A DNA stretch of 64,000 nt. Origin: Actinomycetota bacterium (lineage in GTDB: Bacteria; Actinomycetota; Acidimicrobiia; Acidimicrobiales; Ilumatobacteraceae). Under the pieces are notes generated by a model. It ran no database searches. It saw only the letters and a program-made list of their open reading frames with translations, and was not told where the DNA came from. The position numbers and the translations under genes were made by a program. Below are positions 49,043-57,266 of this stretch, piece by piece. The DNA lies in contig VGAC01000006.1 in the NCBI GenBank assembly GCA_016870865.1, positions 1 through 64,000 of the forward strand. The letters run 5' to 3'. Numbering within the stretch: the first letter of the stretch is position 1; each line of letters starts with the position of its first letter.

Positions 49043-50838
49043 TGGCGTGGCGCACGGGGGTCGGCCTCACCGAAGAGGAACGCGTCAGTCGCGACGAAGC
49101 AAAGAGTTTGTTGTTGCGCACGCTGCAGTTGGCGTCACCCTTCCGCCGCACCATCTATTTTGCCCTCACGTGCGTGATCACGGTGACCTTGTGTTCGCTG
49201 GCCGGGCCGGTCGTCATCAGGCACGGCATCGACGCCGGAATACGCAAGGCCGACGAAGGCGCACTCAACCTTGCGGTCGTGATGTACGTCGGCGTCGTCA
49301 TCGTGTCGTACTGGGTGGGGCGTCTGCAGTACCTCCTCATCAACAACGCGGGCGAGAATTTCCTGCGCTTGTTGCGGATCAAGGTGTTCGCCCAAATGCA
49401 GCGCCAGTCGATGAGTTTCTTCGACCGCGAAAAGGCCGGCGTGCTGGTGGCCCGCATGACCGCCGACATCGAGAGCATGGCGGAAATCGTGCAGTGGGGT
49501 CTGTTGCAGTTCGTCGCCTCCGCGATTCTCTTCGTTCTTGCCGTGATTCTCCTCTTCGTTCTCTCGTGGGAGTTGACGATCGTCGCCCTGTTGGTGATGC
49601 CCTACATCTGGTTCGCCACGACGAAGTTCCAGCGCGACTCGAACAAGGCCTACCTCGCTGTGCGCGAACGCGTCGGCACGAACCTGTCGGCGTTGCAGGA
49701 AAGCATCGCCGCGGTGCGCGTGATCCAGGCGTACTCACGCGAGGAAGAACAGATCCGGCGCTTTCGCGCATCGAACAGGGCGCTATACCGCAGCCACATG
49801 AAGAGCGTGAAGGTCAGTACCTGGTACTTCGGGCTGATCGAGTTCTCGGGTGTGCTCGCCTCGGCCCTCATCGTGGGCGTGGGCGGCTGGCTGGTGCACC
49901 GTGGCTCGGTGTCGGTCGGCACCGTGGTCGCCTTCGTTCTGTTGTTGTCGAACCTGTTCGACCCCGTGCAGCAACTCTCGCAGTTGTACAACACCATGCA
50001 GTCGGCCGGTGCGGCGCTGAAAAAGCTGTTCGCAATTCTCGACACCCAGCCTGAAATCGACGAACGACCCGGCGCCGTCGACCTGCCCGAGCGCGGTGAC
50101 CTGCGCGTCGTCGACGTGACCTTCACGTATTTCGGCGGTGCGCAACCCGCCATCTCGCAGGCATCGTTGGTGCTGCCCGCGGGACAGCGTCTGGCACTGG
50201 TTGGCCCGACGGGTGCGGGCAAGTCGACGTTGGCGAAGTTGATGGCGCGGCTCTACGAGCCGACGTCGGGCTCGATTTCTTTCGGGGGCGTGGATCTGCG
50301 CGACGCCACCATGGATTCGCTGCGCCAGCGCATCGTCGTGGTGCCCCAAGAGGGATTCCTCTTCAACGGAACCATCCGCGACAACCTGCGCATCGCCAAG
50401 CCGAACGCAACCGACAACGAAATCGCTGCTGCATTGCGGGCGCTTGGGGTGTTCGAGCGCTTCGCCGAATTGCCCGAGGGTCTCGACACCGAGGTGCGTG
50501 AACGCGGTTCACGGTTCTCGGCGGGTGAACGCCAGTTGGTTTCGCTCGCTCGGGCGGCGTTGGTCGACCCGGCAGTGCTGGTTCTCGACGAGGCAACCTC
50601 GAACCTCGACCCCGGCACCGAGAAAGACGTCGAAGCGGCCTTGGATGCGTTGATGCGCGGTCGTTCGGTGATCGTCGTCGCGCACCGTCTCACCACGGTG
50701 CAACGTGCCGACCGCATCGCGGTCGTCGACCACGCAACGATCGTCGAACAGGGAAGCCACGACGAACTGATGTCGTTGGCCGGTTCCTACGCACGACTCG
50801 TCAATGCATGGAACTCTGCGCAGCCGATGCGCGGCTGA
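49042..50838 (+). CDS. ABC exporter half-transporter with canonical ATPase site
   Basis: The 598-residue partner has six membrane helices and an ATPase domain with Walker A GPTGAGKST and a Walker B VLVLDEATSNLD that keeps the catalytic Glu. Its signature reads RFSAGERQ rather than LSGGQ. With its neighbour, the complete site would use this Walker A/B plus the neighbour's LSGGQ, while the opposite site combines the Asp-substituted Walker B and this weak signature, as expected for one active and one regulatory site. The two genes are translationally coupled. Confidence 0.93.
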   Translation: MAWRTGVGLTEEERVSRDEAKSLLLRTLQLASPFRRTIYFALTCVITVTLCSLAGPVVIRHGIDAGIRKADEGALNLAVVMYVGVVIVSYWVGRLQYLLINNAGENFLRLLRIKVFAQMQRQSMSFFDREKAGVLVARMTADIESMAEIVQWGLLQFVASAILFVLAVILLFVLSWELTIVALLVMPYIWFATTKFQRDSNKAYLAVRERVGTNLSALQESIAAVRVIQAYSREEEQIRRFRASNRALYRSHMKSVKVSTWYFGLIEFSGVLASALIVGVGGWLVHRGSVSVGTVVAFVLLLSNLFDPVQQLSQLYNTMQSAGAALKKLFAILDTQPEIDERPGAVDLPERGDLRVVDVTFTYFGGAQPAISQASLVLPAGQRLALVGPTGAGKSTLAKLMARLYEPTSGSISFGGVDLRDATMDSLRQRIVVVPQEGFLFNGTIRDNLRIAKPNATDNEIAAALRALGVFERFAELPEGLDTEVRERGSRFSAGERQLVSLARAALVDPAVLVLDEATSNLDPGTEKDVEAALDALMRGRSVIVVAHRLTTVQRADRIAVVDHATIVEQGSHDELMSLAGSYARLVNAWNSAQPMRG

Positions 50839-50846
50839 AGTATCGC

Positions 50847-51188
50847 CTAGAGCGTGGTCGGCGGTGGGGGAGGCCCGAAGCGGTTCTCGCCGTCGGTGCC
50901 CTGTTGTGCCCAGAACACGAGGTTCACGATGGGCAACAAAAGCCACCAACCGCGGCGGTTGGTGTCATGCAAACGACGGATGCCGAACATCACATGCGGT
51001 ACGACGGTGACGAGCGTAAAAAGGCCGGCGATGCCGCTCGAGATTGCGCTCAGGATCAATTCACCGGCGATGATGAAGAGAAACCACCACCAGAAATCGG
51101 CGCGACGGGCGCGGGTACGAAAGTTGAGGTAGTTGACGAGGCCGGTTTTTATGGCGTTGACGATCGGCACGAACCCAACCGTATCCAT
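50847..51188 (-). CDS. DUF805 family membrane protein
   Basis: The 113-residue protein has the DUF805 features: NFRTRARRADFWWWFLF, a first helix at about 35-58, the FGIRRLHDTNRRGWW motif (about 68-82) between helices, and a last helix ending NLVFWAQQGTDGENRFGP. It is a small inner-membrane protein of unknown function. ATG 51188 directly follows the metH stop (TAG-ATG), so it is probably co-translated with metH; it converges with the ABC exporter gene over an eight-base gap. Confidence 0.87.
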   Translation of the reverse strand: MDTVGFVPIVNAIKTGLVNYLNFRTRARRADFWWWFLFIIAGELILSAISSGIAGLFTLVTVVPHVMFGIRRLHDTNRRGWWLLLPIVNLVFWAQQGTDGENRFGPPPPPTTL

Positions 51189-54100
51189 CTACTGACGGGC
51201 GACGAAGTATTTGGCACGTGGGTGATGGCAGATGATTGCCGAGGTGGTTTGCTCGGGTTGGTACTGCCAACCGGTTTCCTCGTTGACGAGGATGCCGAGG
51301 CGGCCTGCTTCGAGAAGTTCGGCGACGGTGGCGTTGTCCTCGAGGTCGGGGCATGCGGGGTAGCCCCACGAGTAGCGCCCGCCGCGGTACTGCTGGCGGA
51401 AGAGGCCGTGCAGGCTGGCTCCGTCTTGGTCGACGAAACCCCACTCGGTGCGGATTCGGTGGTGCCAGTACTCGGCAAGAGCCTCGGCCATTTCGACGCC
51501 GAGGCCGTGGAGCACGAGGTAATCCTGGTACTTGTTCGCGGCGAACAGTTCGGCGGCGCGGTCGCTGACTGATCGACCCATCGTCACGATGTGGAACGCG
51601 GCATAGTCGGCCTCGCCGGATTCGACGCTGCGGAAGAAGTCGGCGATGCAGAGGAACGGCTCCTCCTGCTGGCGCGGGTACCCGAAGCGCACGCGTTCCT
51701 TGGTGCGTGATTCGTCGGTCCACACGACGAGGTCGTTGCCGTCGCTGTTCACGGGGAAGTAGCCGTAGACGACCTGTGGCACGAGAACGCCGGTGGCCTT
51801 CGCGGAGGCGAGTTGTTCGCGCAGGATCGGCCTGATGCGGGCCTTGAAGTCGTCGTCGGATTCGCCGGCTTCGGGGCGGAACTGCCATTGGTTGCGGAAC
51901 AGCGCAGTTTCGTTGATGTAGGCGGCGATCTCGTCGATGCCGATGCCCTTCACAACCTTCGAGCCGATGAACGGAGGTGCAAAGACGTGGTTGTCGACCG
52001 TGACCTCGGGCGAGCGTTTCGGCAGGTCGACCCGGATGCGTTCGGCCTTGGACCGCTCGGGCAACACGCGGCCGCTGGGCGTGCGACCGAATTCGCTGTC
52101 TTCGACGCCGCTGCGTTTGATCTCCATCAACTTGTCGAGGGTGTTCAGGCCCTCGAAGGCGTCACGTCCGTAGAACACGCGGCCCCGATACACCTCGCGC
52201 AGGTCCTTTTCGACGTACGTGCGGGTGAGGGCGGCTCCGCCGAGCAGAACCGGGAGATCGGCCATGCCGACGTTGTTCAACTCCTCGAGGTTCTCGCGCA
52301 TGATGAGCGTGCTCTTCACGAGAAGGCCGCTCATGCCCAGTGCATCGGCGTTGACTTCCCTCACCTTGGCGATCATGTCGGCGATGGCAACCTTGATGCC
52401 GATGTTGTAGACCTCGTAGCCGTTGTTGGTGCAGATGATGTCGACCAGGTTCTTGCCGATGTCGTGCACATCGCCCTTGACCGTGGCGAGGACGAGGCGT
52501 CCCTTCGAGGTCTGCCCCTCGACCTTTTCCATGTGCGGCTCGAGGTGCGCCACGGCGGTCTTCATGGTTTCGGCGCTCTGGAGAACGAAGGGCAGTTGCA
52601 TCTGGCCCGAACCGAAGAGTTCGCCGACGACCTTCATGCCGTCGAGGAGAATGTCGTTGATGATGGTGAGCGGCGCAATGCCCTGCGTCATCGCGGCATC
52701 GAGGTCGACGGTGAGGCCGTCGCGTTCGGCGTCGATGATGCGCTGCTTCAAGCGGCGGTCGAGGGGCCAGCCACTGCGGTCTTCCTTCACCGCTGCAACC
52801 GACTGCACGTCTTGGAACATGGTGAGGAGCACGGTGAGGGCATCCTGCCCCTCGTGGGGCCGGTCCCAGATGAGCGCGCGGCACGCGGCCTTTTGGTCGT
52901 CGGGAATGCGCGAGAGCGGGAGGATCTTGCTCGCATGCACGATCGCTGAGTCGAGGCCGGCCGCGACGCATTCGGCAAGGAAGACGGAGTTGAGGACCTG
53001 GCGCAGTGCGGGCTTGAGACCAAAGCTGACGTTGCTGACGCCGAGTGTGGTGAATGCGCCCGGGATTTCGCTCTTGATGCGGCGAATGGCCTCGATCGTT
53101 GCCATGCCGTCGCGACGCAGGTCGGCGTCGCCGGTGCCAAGCGGGAACGTGAGCGCATCGAAGATGAGGTCGCTGGCCCGCAGGTCGTAACGTTCGGTTG
53201 CGATCTTGTGCAGTCGGTGGGCGACTTCCATCTTCCATTCGACGTCACGCGCCTGGCCACGCTCGTCGATGAGGAGACAGATCGCAGCGCAACCAAAATC
53301 ACGAGCGAGGCTGAACACGCGGTCGAGACGGCTGCCCGGTTCCTCACCGTCCTCGAGGTTCGCCGAGTTCAGAACGGCACGACCACCGTTGTGGCGCAAT
53401 GCGGCCTCCATCACCTCGGGCTCGGTGGAGTCGAGAACCAACGGCACGCTGACCCGCGACGCGAAGCGACTCGCGATCTTGTCCATGTCCATGGCGCCAT
53501 CGCGGCCGACGTAGTCGACGCAGACGTCGATGACATGCGCGCCTTCGTGCACTTGCTCGCTACCCATCACCGTGCAGGCATCCCAATCGCCGGCGAGCAT
53601 GAGGTCGCGGAAAGCCCTCGATCCGTTGGTGTTGGTGCGCTCACCGATGATGAGGAATGAGTTGTCCTGCTGAATCGGCACGGGGGAATAAAGCGACGTG
53701 AGTGACGGCTCGAGCACCGGCGTGCGCTTGGCCGGTGTCACGTTGCGCAGTGCCTCAACGGTCTGACGCAGGTGCTCGGGCGTGGTGCCACAGCAGCCCC
53801 CCACGACCGTGATGCCAAGATCCTCCACGTGATGGCGGTGGAACGACGCGAGTTCCGCGGGCGTGAGGTCGTAGTGAGTTCGACCGTCGACGACGCTGGG
53901 CATGCCGGCGTTCGGCAGAACCGAGATCGGGATGGGTGAGTGCCGGGAGAGGTGACGCAGGTGCTCCTGCATCTCGGCAGGACCGGTGGCGCAGTTGATG
54001 CCTATGACGTTGGGGCGCATCGCTTCGAGGGCGACGAGTGCTGCGCCGATCTCCGTGCCGACGAGCATGCGACCGGTGGTTTCCATCGTGACCTGCACCT

Positions 54101-54668
54101 GAATGGGCACTTCGCGGCCGACGATTTTCATTGCTTTGCGGCAGGCCTGCATCGCCGCCTTGATCTGCAGCAGGTCCATGCAGGTTTCGATGATGAACAG
54201 GTCGCTTCCGCCGTCGAGGAGACCGCGTGCCTGTTCGACGTACGAGTCGTGCAGTTCGTTGAAGCCGATGTGGCCGAGGCTCGGCAGTTTTGTGCCGGGT
54301 CCGATCGAACCCGCGACGAAGCGACTGCGGCCGTCGGTCTCGAAGCCGCTTGCAACCTCGCGGGCGAGACGCGTCGCAGAGAGATTGAGTTCGTAGGCCC
54401 GCTCGGGGATGCCGTATTCGGTGAGCACCGTCGAGAACGACCCGAACGATGCGGTCTGGATCGCGTCGACACCAACGGAGAGAAACGCCTCGTGCATCGA
54501 GCGAATGACATCGGGCCGTGTGAGGCAGAGCATTTCGTTGCAACCCTCGAGTGCCGGACCACCGAAGTCGTCTGGCCCGAGGTCGAGCGCCTGAACGAAG
54601 GTTCCAAAGGCACCATCGAAGACGATGACACGCTCGTTGAGAGCTTCGAGGTATGTCTGACGAGCCAT
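51189..54668 (-). CDS. metH: Cobalamin-dependent methionine synthase
   Basis: The 1159-residue protein is a full-length MetH. In order it has the homocysteine domain (zinc ligands in GINCATGPAEM and GGCCGTTPEH), the pterin domain (LIIGERTNTNGSRAFRDLM), the cobalamin-binding region with GDVHDIGKNLVDII (Asp-x-His-xx-Gly ligand), and a C-terminal activation domain (RIRPILREQL, VVYGYFPVNSDGNDL). It transfers a methyl group from methyltetrahydrofolate to homocysteine. A GAAGG site lies upstream of ATG 54668, as does TAACTT. It is divergent to a cobalamin adenosyltransferase gene, 66 bp away. Confidence 0.96.
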   Translation of the reverse strand: MARQTYLEALNERVIVFDGAFGTFVQALDLGPDDFGGPALEGCNEMLCLTRPDVIRSMHEAFLSVGVDAIQTASFGSFSTVLTEYGIPERAYELNLSATRLAREVASGFETDGRSRFVAGSIGPGTKLPSLGHIGFNELHDSYVEQARGLLDGGSDLFIIETCMDLLQIKAAMQACRKAMKIVGREVPIQVQVTMETTGRMLVGTEIGAALVALEAMRPNVIGINCATGPAEMQEHLRHLSRHSPIPISVLPNAGMPSVVDGRTHYDLTPAELASFHRHHVEDLGITVVGGCCGTTPEHLRQTVEALRNVTPAKRTPVLEPSLTSLYSPVPIQQDNSFLIIGERTNTNGSRAFRDLMLAGDWDACTVMGSEQVHEGAHVIDVCVDYVGRDGAMDMDKIASRFASRVSVPLVLDSTEPEVMEAALRHNGGRAVLNSANLEDGEEPGSRLDRVFSLARDFGCAAICLLIDERGQARDVEWKMEVAHRLHKIATERYDLRASDLIFDALTFPLGTGDADLRRDGMATIEAIRRIKSEIPGAFTTLGVSNVSFGLKPALRQVLNSVFLAECVAAGLDSAIVHASKILPLSRIPDDQKAACRALIWDRPHEGQDALTVLLTMFQDVQSVAAVKEDRSGWPLDRRLKQRIIDAERDGLTVDLDAAMTQGIAPLTIINDILLDGMKVVGELFGSGQMQLPFVLQSAETMKTAVAHLEPHMEKVEGQTSKGRLVLATVKGDVHDIGKNLVDIICTNNGYEVYNIGIKVAIADMIAKVREVNADALGMSGLLVKSTLIMRENLEELNNVGMADLPVLLGGAALTRTYVEKDLREVYRGRVFYGRDAFEGLNTLDKLMEIKRSGVEDSEFGRTPSGRVLPERSKAERIRVDLPKRSPEVTVDNHVFAPPFIGSKVVKGIGIDEIAAYINETALFRNQWQFRPEAGESDDDFKARIRPILREQLASAKATGVLVPQVVYGYFPVNSDGNDLVVWTDESRTKERVRFGYPRQQEEPFLCIADFFRSVESGEADYAAFHIVTMGRSVSDRAAELFAANKYQDYLVLHGLGVEMAEALAEYWHHRIRTEWGFVDQDGASLHGLFRQQYRGGRYSWGYPACPDLEDNATVAELLEAGRLGILVNEETGWQYQPEQTTSAIICHHPRAKYFVARQ

Positions 54669-54734
54669 GACGCCTTCAAGTTATCCGCACACGATCGGGT
54701 CTGACCGTGTTTTGCGAACTAACGTTCATGTCAC

Positions 54735-55301
54735 ATGGCACGCCAACCGATTTACACGCGAGACGGAGATGACGGAACGACCGGTCTCTTCTACGGCGGT
54801 CGTGTACCGAAGGATTCCGAACTGCCCCGCGCGTACGGGGCGGTCGACGAAGCCCAGGCCGTTCTTGGTCTTGCGCGAAGTGCCGCCGCCAACAACACGG
54901 GTGATGACCGTTCGGCCGAAGTCGTGAAGATGCTCGAGCCTTTCATGCGCGATCTCTGGGTCTTGATGGCCGAACTCGCCACACTGCCCGACAACCGCCA
55001 CAAACTCGTTCCCGGACAGTCGAGCGTCGCGTCGGACATGGTCGATCGCATGGAGCGTCTCATCGACCACCTCGACACCCAGTTCGAACCACCGACCGAG
55101 TTCGTCGTGCCGGGCGAGCACCCCGTGTCGGCCTGGCTCGATCTTGCTCGCACGGTCGTGCGCCGGGCCGAGCGGCATTCCGTGGCCGCCGCGCCCGCGC
55201 CGTCCTACGTTGTGCCGTACTTGAACCGCCTGTCCGATCTGTTGTGGACGATGGCACGTTGGCAAGAGGGCAAGAGCAAGCCCGTGCGCACCGTCTCGTA
55301 G
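54735..55301 (+). CDS. PduO-type cob(I)yrinic acid a,c-diamide adenosyltransferase
   Basis: The 188-residue protein matches PduO: YTRDGDDGTTGLFYGGRVPKDS at the start (ATP-binding TRxGDxGxT), AYGAVDEAQAVLGLAR, FVVPGEHPVSAWLDLARTVVRRAER and PYLNRLSDLLWTMAR. It adds the adenosyl group to cobalamin, which MetH-type enzymes do not need but adenosylcobalamin mutases do. It may serve corrinoid salvage in the cell that also makes MetH. ATG 54735 is nine bases after TAACGT; the 66-bp divergent gap leaves no room for a cobalamin riboswitch. Confidence 0.9.
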   Translation: MARQPIYTRDGDDGTTGLFYGGRVPKDSELPRAYGAVDEAQAVLGLARSAAANNTGDDRSAEVVKMLEPFMRDLWVLMAELATLPDNRHKLVPGQSSVASDMVDRMERLIDHLDTQFEPPTEFVVPGEHPVSAWLDLARTVVRRAERHSVAAAPAPSYVVPYLNRLSDLLWTMARWQEGKSKPVRTVS

Positions 55302-55314
55302 TTCGAGGGTTTCC

Positions 55315-55320
55315 TAGACT
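55315..55320 (+). promoter_or_regulatory. -10 element of pepA
   Basis: TAGACT ends exactly six bases before GTG 55327; the same hexamer precedes sufC. Confidence 0.6.
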
Positions 55321-55326
55321 GTCCAC

Positions 55327-56799
55327 GTGAGCATCTCCTTTGGGGTTTCCCGTTCGTCGTCCACCACCGAGGCCCTCGGTGTCGTCGTCGCATCCGATGG
55401 CGCTGTTCCATCCGAGCTCGGCCTCAACCGCAAGCAGTTGTTTGCCCGTGGTTTCGAAGCCAAGGTCGGCCAGACGCTGGTGCTCCATGGTCTGCGCGGT
55501 TCGCGCACCATCGTCGCGGTCGGTATCGGCGACCCACGCAGGTTCGGCCCCACGGAGGCGCGCAACACCGCGGCCGCACTTGCCCGCGCGGTTTCGAAGT
55601 CGTCGTCGGTGTCGACGGGTCTTGCCGATGCGGGCACGGGCAACCGCGCACAGATCGCACAGGCGGTGGTCGAGGGTTTTCGCCTCTCGACGCACCGCTA
55701 CACGGACCTCAAGAACGACAAGTCGTCGGGGTCGAAGATCGAGTCGGTGGTTCTCACCGTCTCGGCGAAGTCGGCTGCCGCCGTGCGCAACGGCATCGCG
55801 CGCGGTGCCACGGTCGCCGACGCTGTCTGCATGGCACGCGATCTCGCCAACATGCCGCCCGCGTATCTCACCGCACGCATGATGGCCGACCGTGCCGTGG
55901 CCGTCGCCGAGGCGACGGGCCTGGGCGTGAGCGTGTACGACCGCGATCAGTTGGCCAACATGGGGTGCGGTGGCATCATCGGCGTGAACCAGGGAAGCAC
56001 CGAACCACCACGCATGGTCAAGCTCGTCTACACCCCGAAATCGGGTGCGAAAACGATCAAGGGCCGCAAAGGGCACGTCGTTCTCGTCGGCAAGGGGGTC
56101 ATGTACGACTCGGGTGGCATCTCGCTGAAGCCTTCCGACCCCTCGCATGCGGTGATGAAGATGGATATGTCGGGTGCAGCCGCGGTTCTCGCCACCATGA
56201 GCACACTTGCGTCACTCAACTGCAGGGTGCAGGTGACGGCATACCTCATGTGCACCGACAACATGCCGTCGGGCTCGGCGCTGAAACTGGGCGACGTTCT
56301 CACGATGCGCAACGGCAAGACGGTCGAGATCCACAACACCGATGCCGAAGGCCGTCTCATCCTTGCTGACGGCCTGTCATTGGCAACCGAGGCAAAGCCG
56401 CACGCCATCATCGACATAGCGACACTCACCGGTGCCTGCATCGTTGCCCTCGGCGAGAAGGTTGCCGGCGTGATGGGCAACAACGATGGTTTGGTCGAGC
56501 AGTTGCGCAGGGCGTCGTCGCGCGTTGACGAGCCGATTTGGCCTCTGCCGTTGGTGAAGGACTATCGCCGGCTTCTCGACTCGACGGTGGCCGACATGCG
56601 CAACATCGGCGGCCCGTACGGCGGCTCGATCACCGCAGGTCTTTTTCTCAGTGAATTCGTCGGTGACACGCCCTGGGCGCACCTCGACATTGCGGGCCCG
56701 ATGAAGGTCGACGGGGATGACGGCTGGATGCAAAAGGGTGCAACCGCGTTCGGCACGCGCCTTCTCATCGACACCGTCTGCAACTTCGGGGCGTTCTAG
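55327..56799 (+). CDS. pepA: Leucyl aminopeptidase (M17)
   Basis: The 490-residue protein has the M17 metal and catalytic motifs: GKGVMYDSGGISLKP, VMKMDMSGAAAVL, CTDNMPSGSALKLGDVL and the NTDAEGRLILAD signature (Asp, Glu, Arg) followed by IDIATLTGACIVALGEKVAG. It removes N-terminal residues from peptides and is normally a cytosolic hexamer with two zinc or manganese ions. The GTG at 55327 follows TAGACT by six bases and there is no Shine-Dalgarno site. The stop codon TAG shares CTAG with the stop of the convergent gene. Confidence 0.94.
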   Translation: MSISFGVSRSSSTTEALGVVVASDGAVPSELGLNRKQLFARGFEAKVGQTLVLHGLRGSRTIVAVGIGDPRRFGPTEARNTAAALARAVSKSSSVSTGLADAGTGNRAQIAQAVVEGFRLSTHRYTDLKNDKSSGSKIESVVLTVSAKSAAAVRNGIARGATVADAVCMARDLANMPPAYLTARMMADRAVAVAEATGLGVSVYDRDQLANMGCGGIIGVNQGSTEPPRMVKLVYTPKSGAKTIKGRKGHVVLVGKGVMYDSGGISLKPSDPSHAVMKMDMSGAAAVLATMSTLASLNCRVQVTAYLMCTDNMPSGSALKLGDVLTMRNGKTVEIHNTDAEGRLILADGLSLATEAKPHAIIDIATLTGACIVALGEKVAGVMGNNDGLVEQLRRASSRVDEPIWPLPLVKDYRRLLDSTVADMRNIGGPYGGSITAGLFLSEFVGDTPWAHLDIAGPMKVDGDDGWMQKGATAFGTRLLIDTVCNFGAF

Positions 56800-57212
56800 A
56801 TCTCGTAGCCCGCATGGGCGTCACGTAGGTGGCGCGGCAGGCGGGGCAGGTACCGATCGGGAACAAGTGGCACGTGTGTGCGCACCGCGAGACCGTCGGC
56901 ATATTTCTGGGCGAGGCCAAAAATCGACAGGCGTTCGATTGCGCGGGTGAAGGGTGATTCATGGCCCGGCCGGTACGTGGTTCCGAGTGCTTGTGCGGTC
57001 TCCACGAGGTCCAACTCGAATCCCTCGGGGTAGTGGTCGAAGCCGCTCGCGAGACGACGCAACAACCAGGTGGCGGTGGGGCCGAGTATCCCCAGCCAGA
57101 ACTCCTCGACGTAGTCGCTGCGGGCGGGGAAACCCGATGAGTCGAAGATCGGGTCGACCCACGGGTAGATGGCCAGGGTCGCGTTGGTTGTCGTCTGTGC
57201 GGAGAGTGCCAT
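56796..57212 (-). CDS. Hypothetical protein (138 residues)
   Basis: The protein has no family I recognise. It starts ALSAQTTTNATLAIYPWVDPIFDSSGF, has the segment SDYVEEFWLGILGPTATWLLRRLASGF (helical), a SPFTRAIERLSIFGLAQ helix-turn-helix-like stretch and a conserved-looking PLVPDRYLPRLPRHLR end. It may be a winged-helix type protein. Its last four bases are shared with the pepA stop (CTAG read on both strands). The start ATG 57212 has GGGGTC just before it. Confidence 0.62.
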   Translation of the reverse strand: MALSAQTTTNATLAIYPWVDPIFDSSGFPARSDYVEEFWLGILGPTATWLLRRLASGFDHYPEGFELDLVETAQALGTTYRPGHESPFTRAIERLSIFGLAQKYADGLAVRTHVPLVPDRYLPRLPRHLRDAHAGYEI

Positions 57213-57266
57213 GACCCCATGTGTGCGTTGAACCCCCGCTTGGCGGCAGCCTTATCATTGGCGGCG

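Noticed and set aside
51813-52949. 378-residue open frame on the plus strand
   Set aside because: Antisense to metH; no recognisable domain, while metH domains are continuous.
54669-54734. Cobalamin riboswitch between metH and the adenosyltransferase
   Set aside because: The gap is only 66 bp and holds no B12-box-like element, too short for the roughly 200-base riboswitch.
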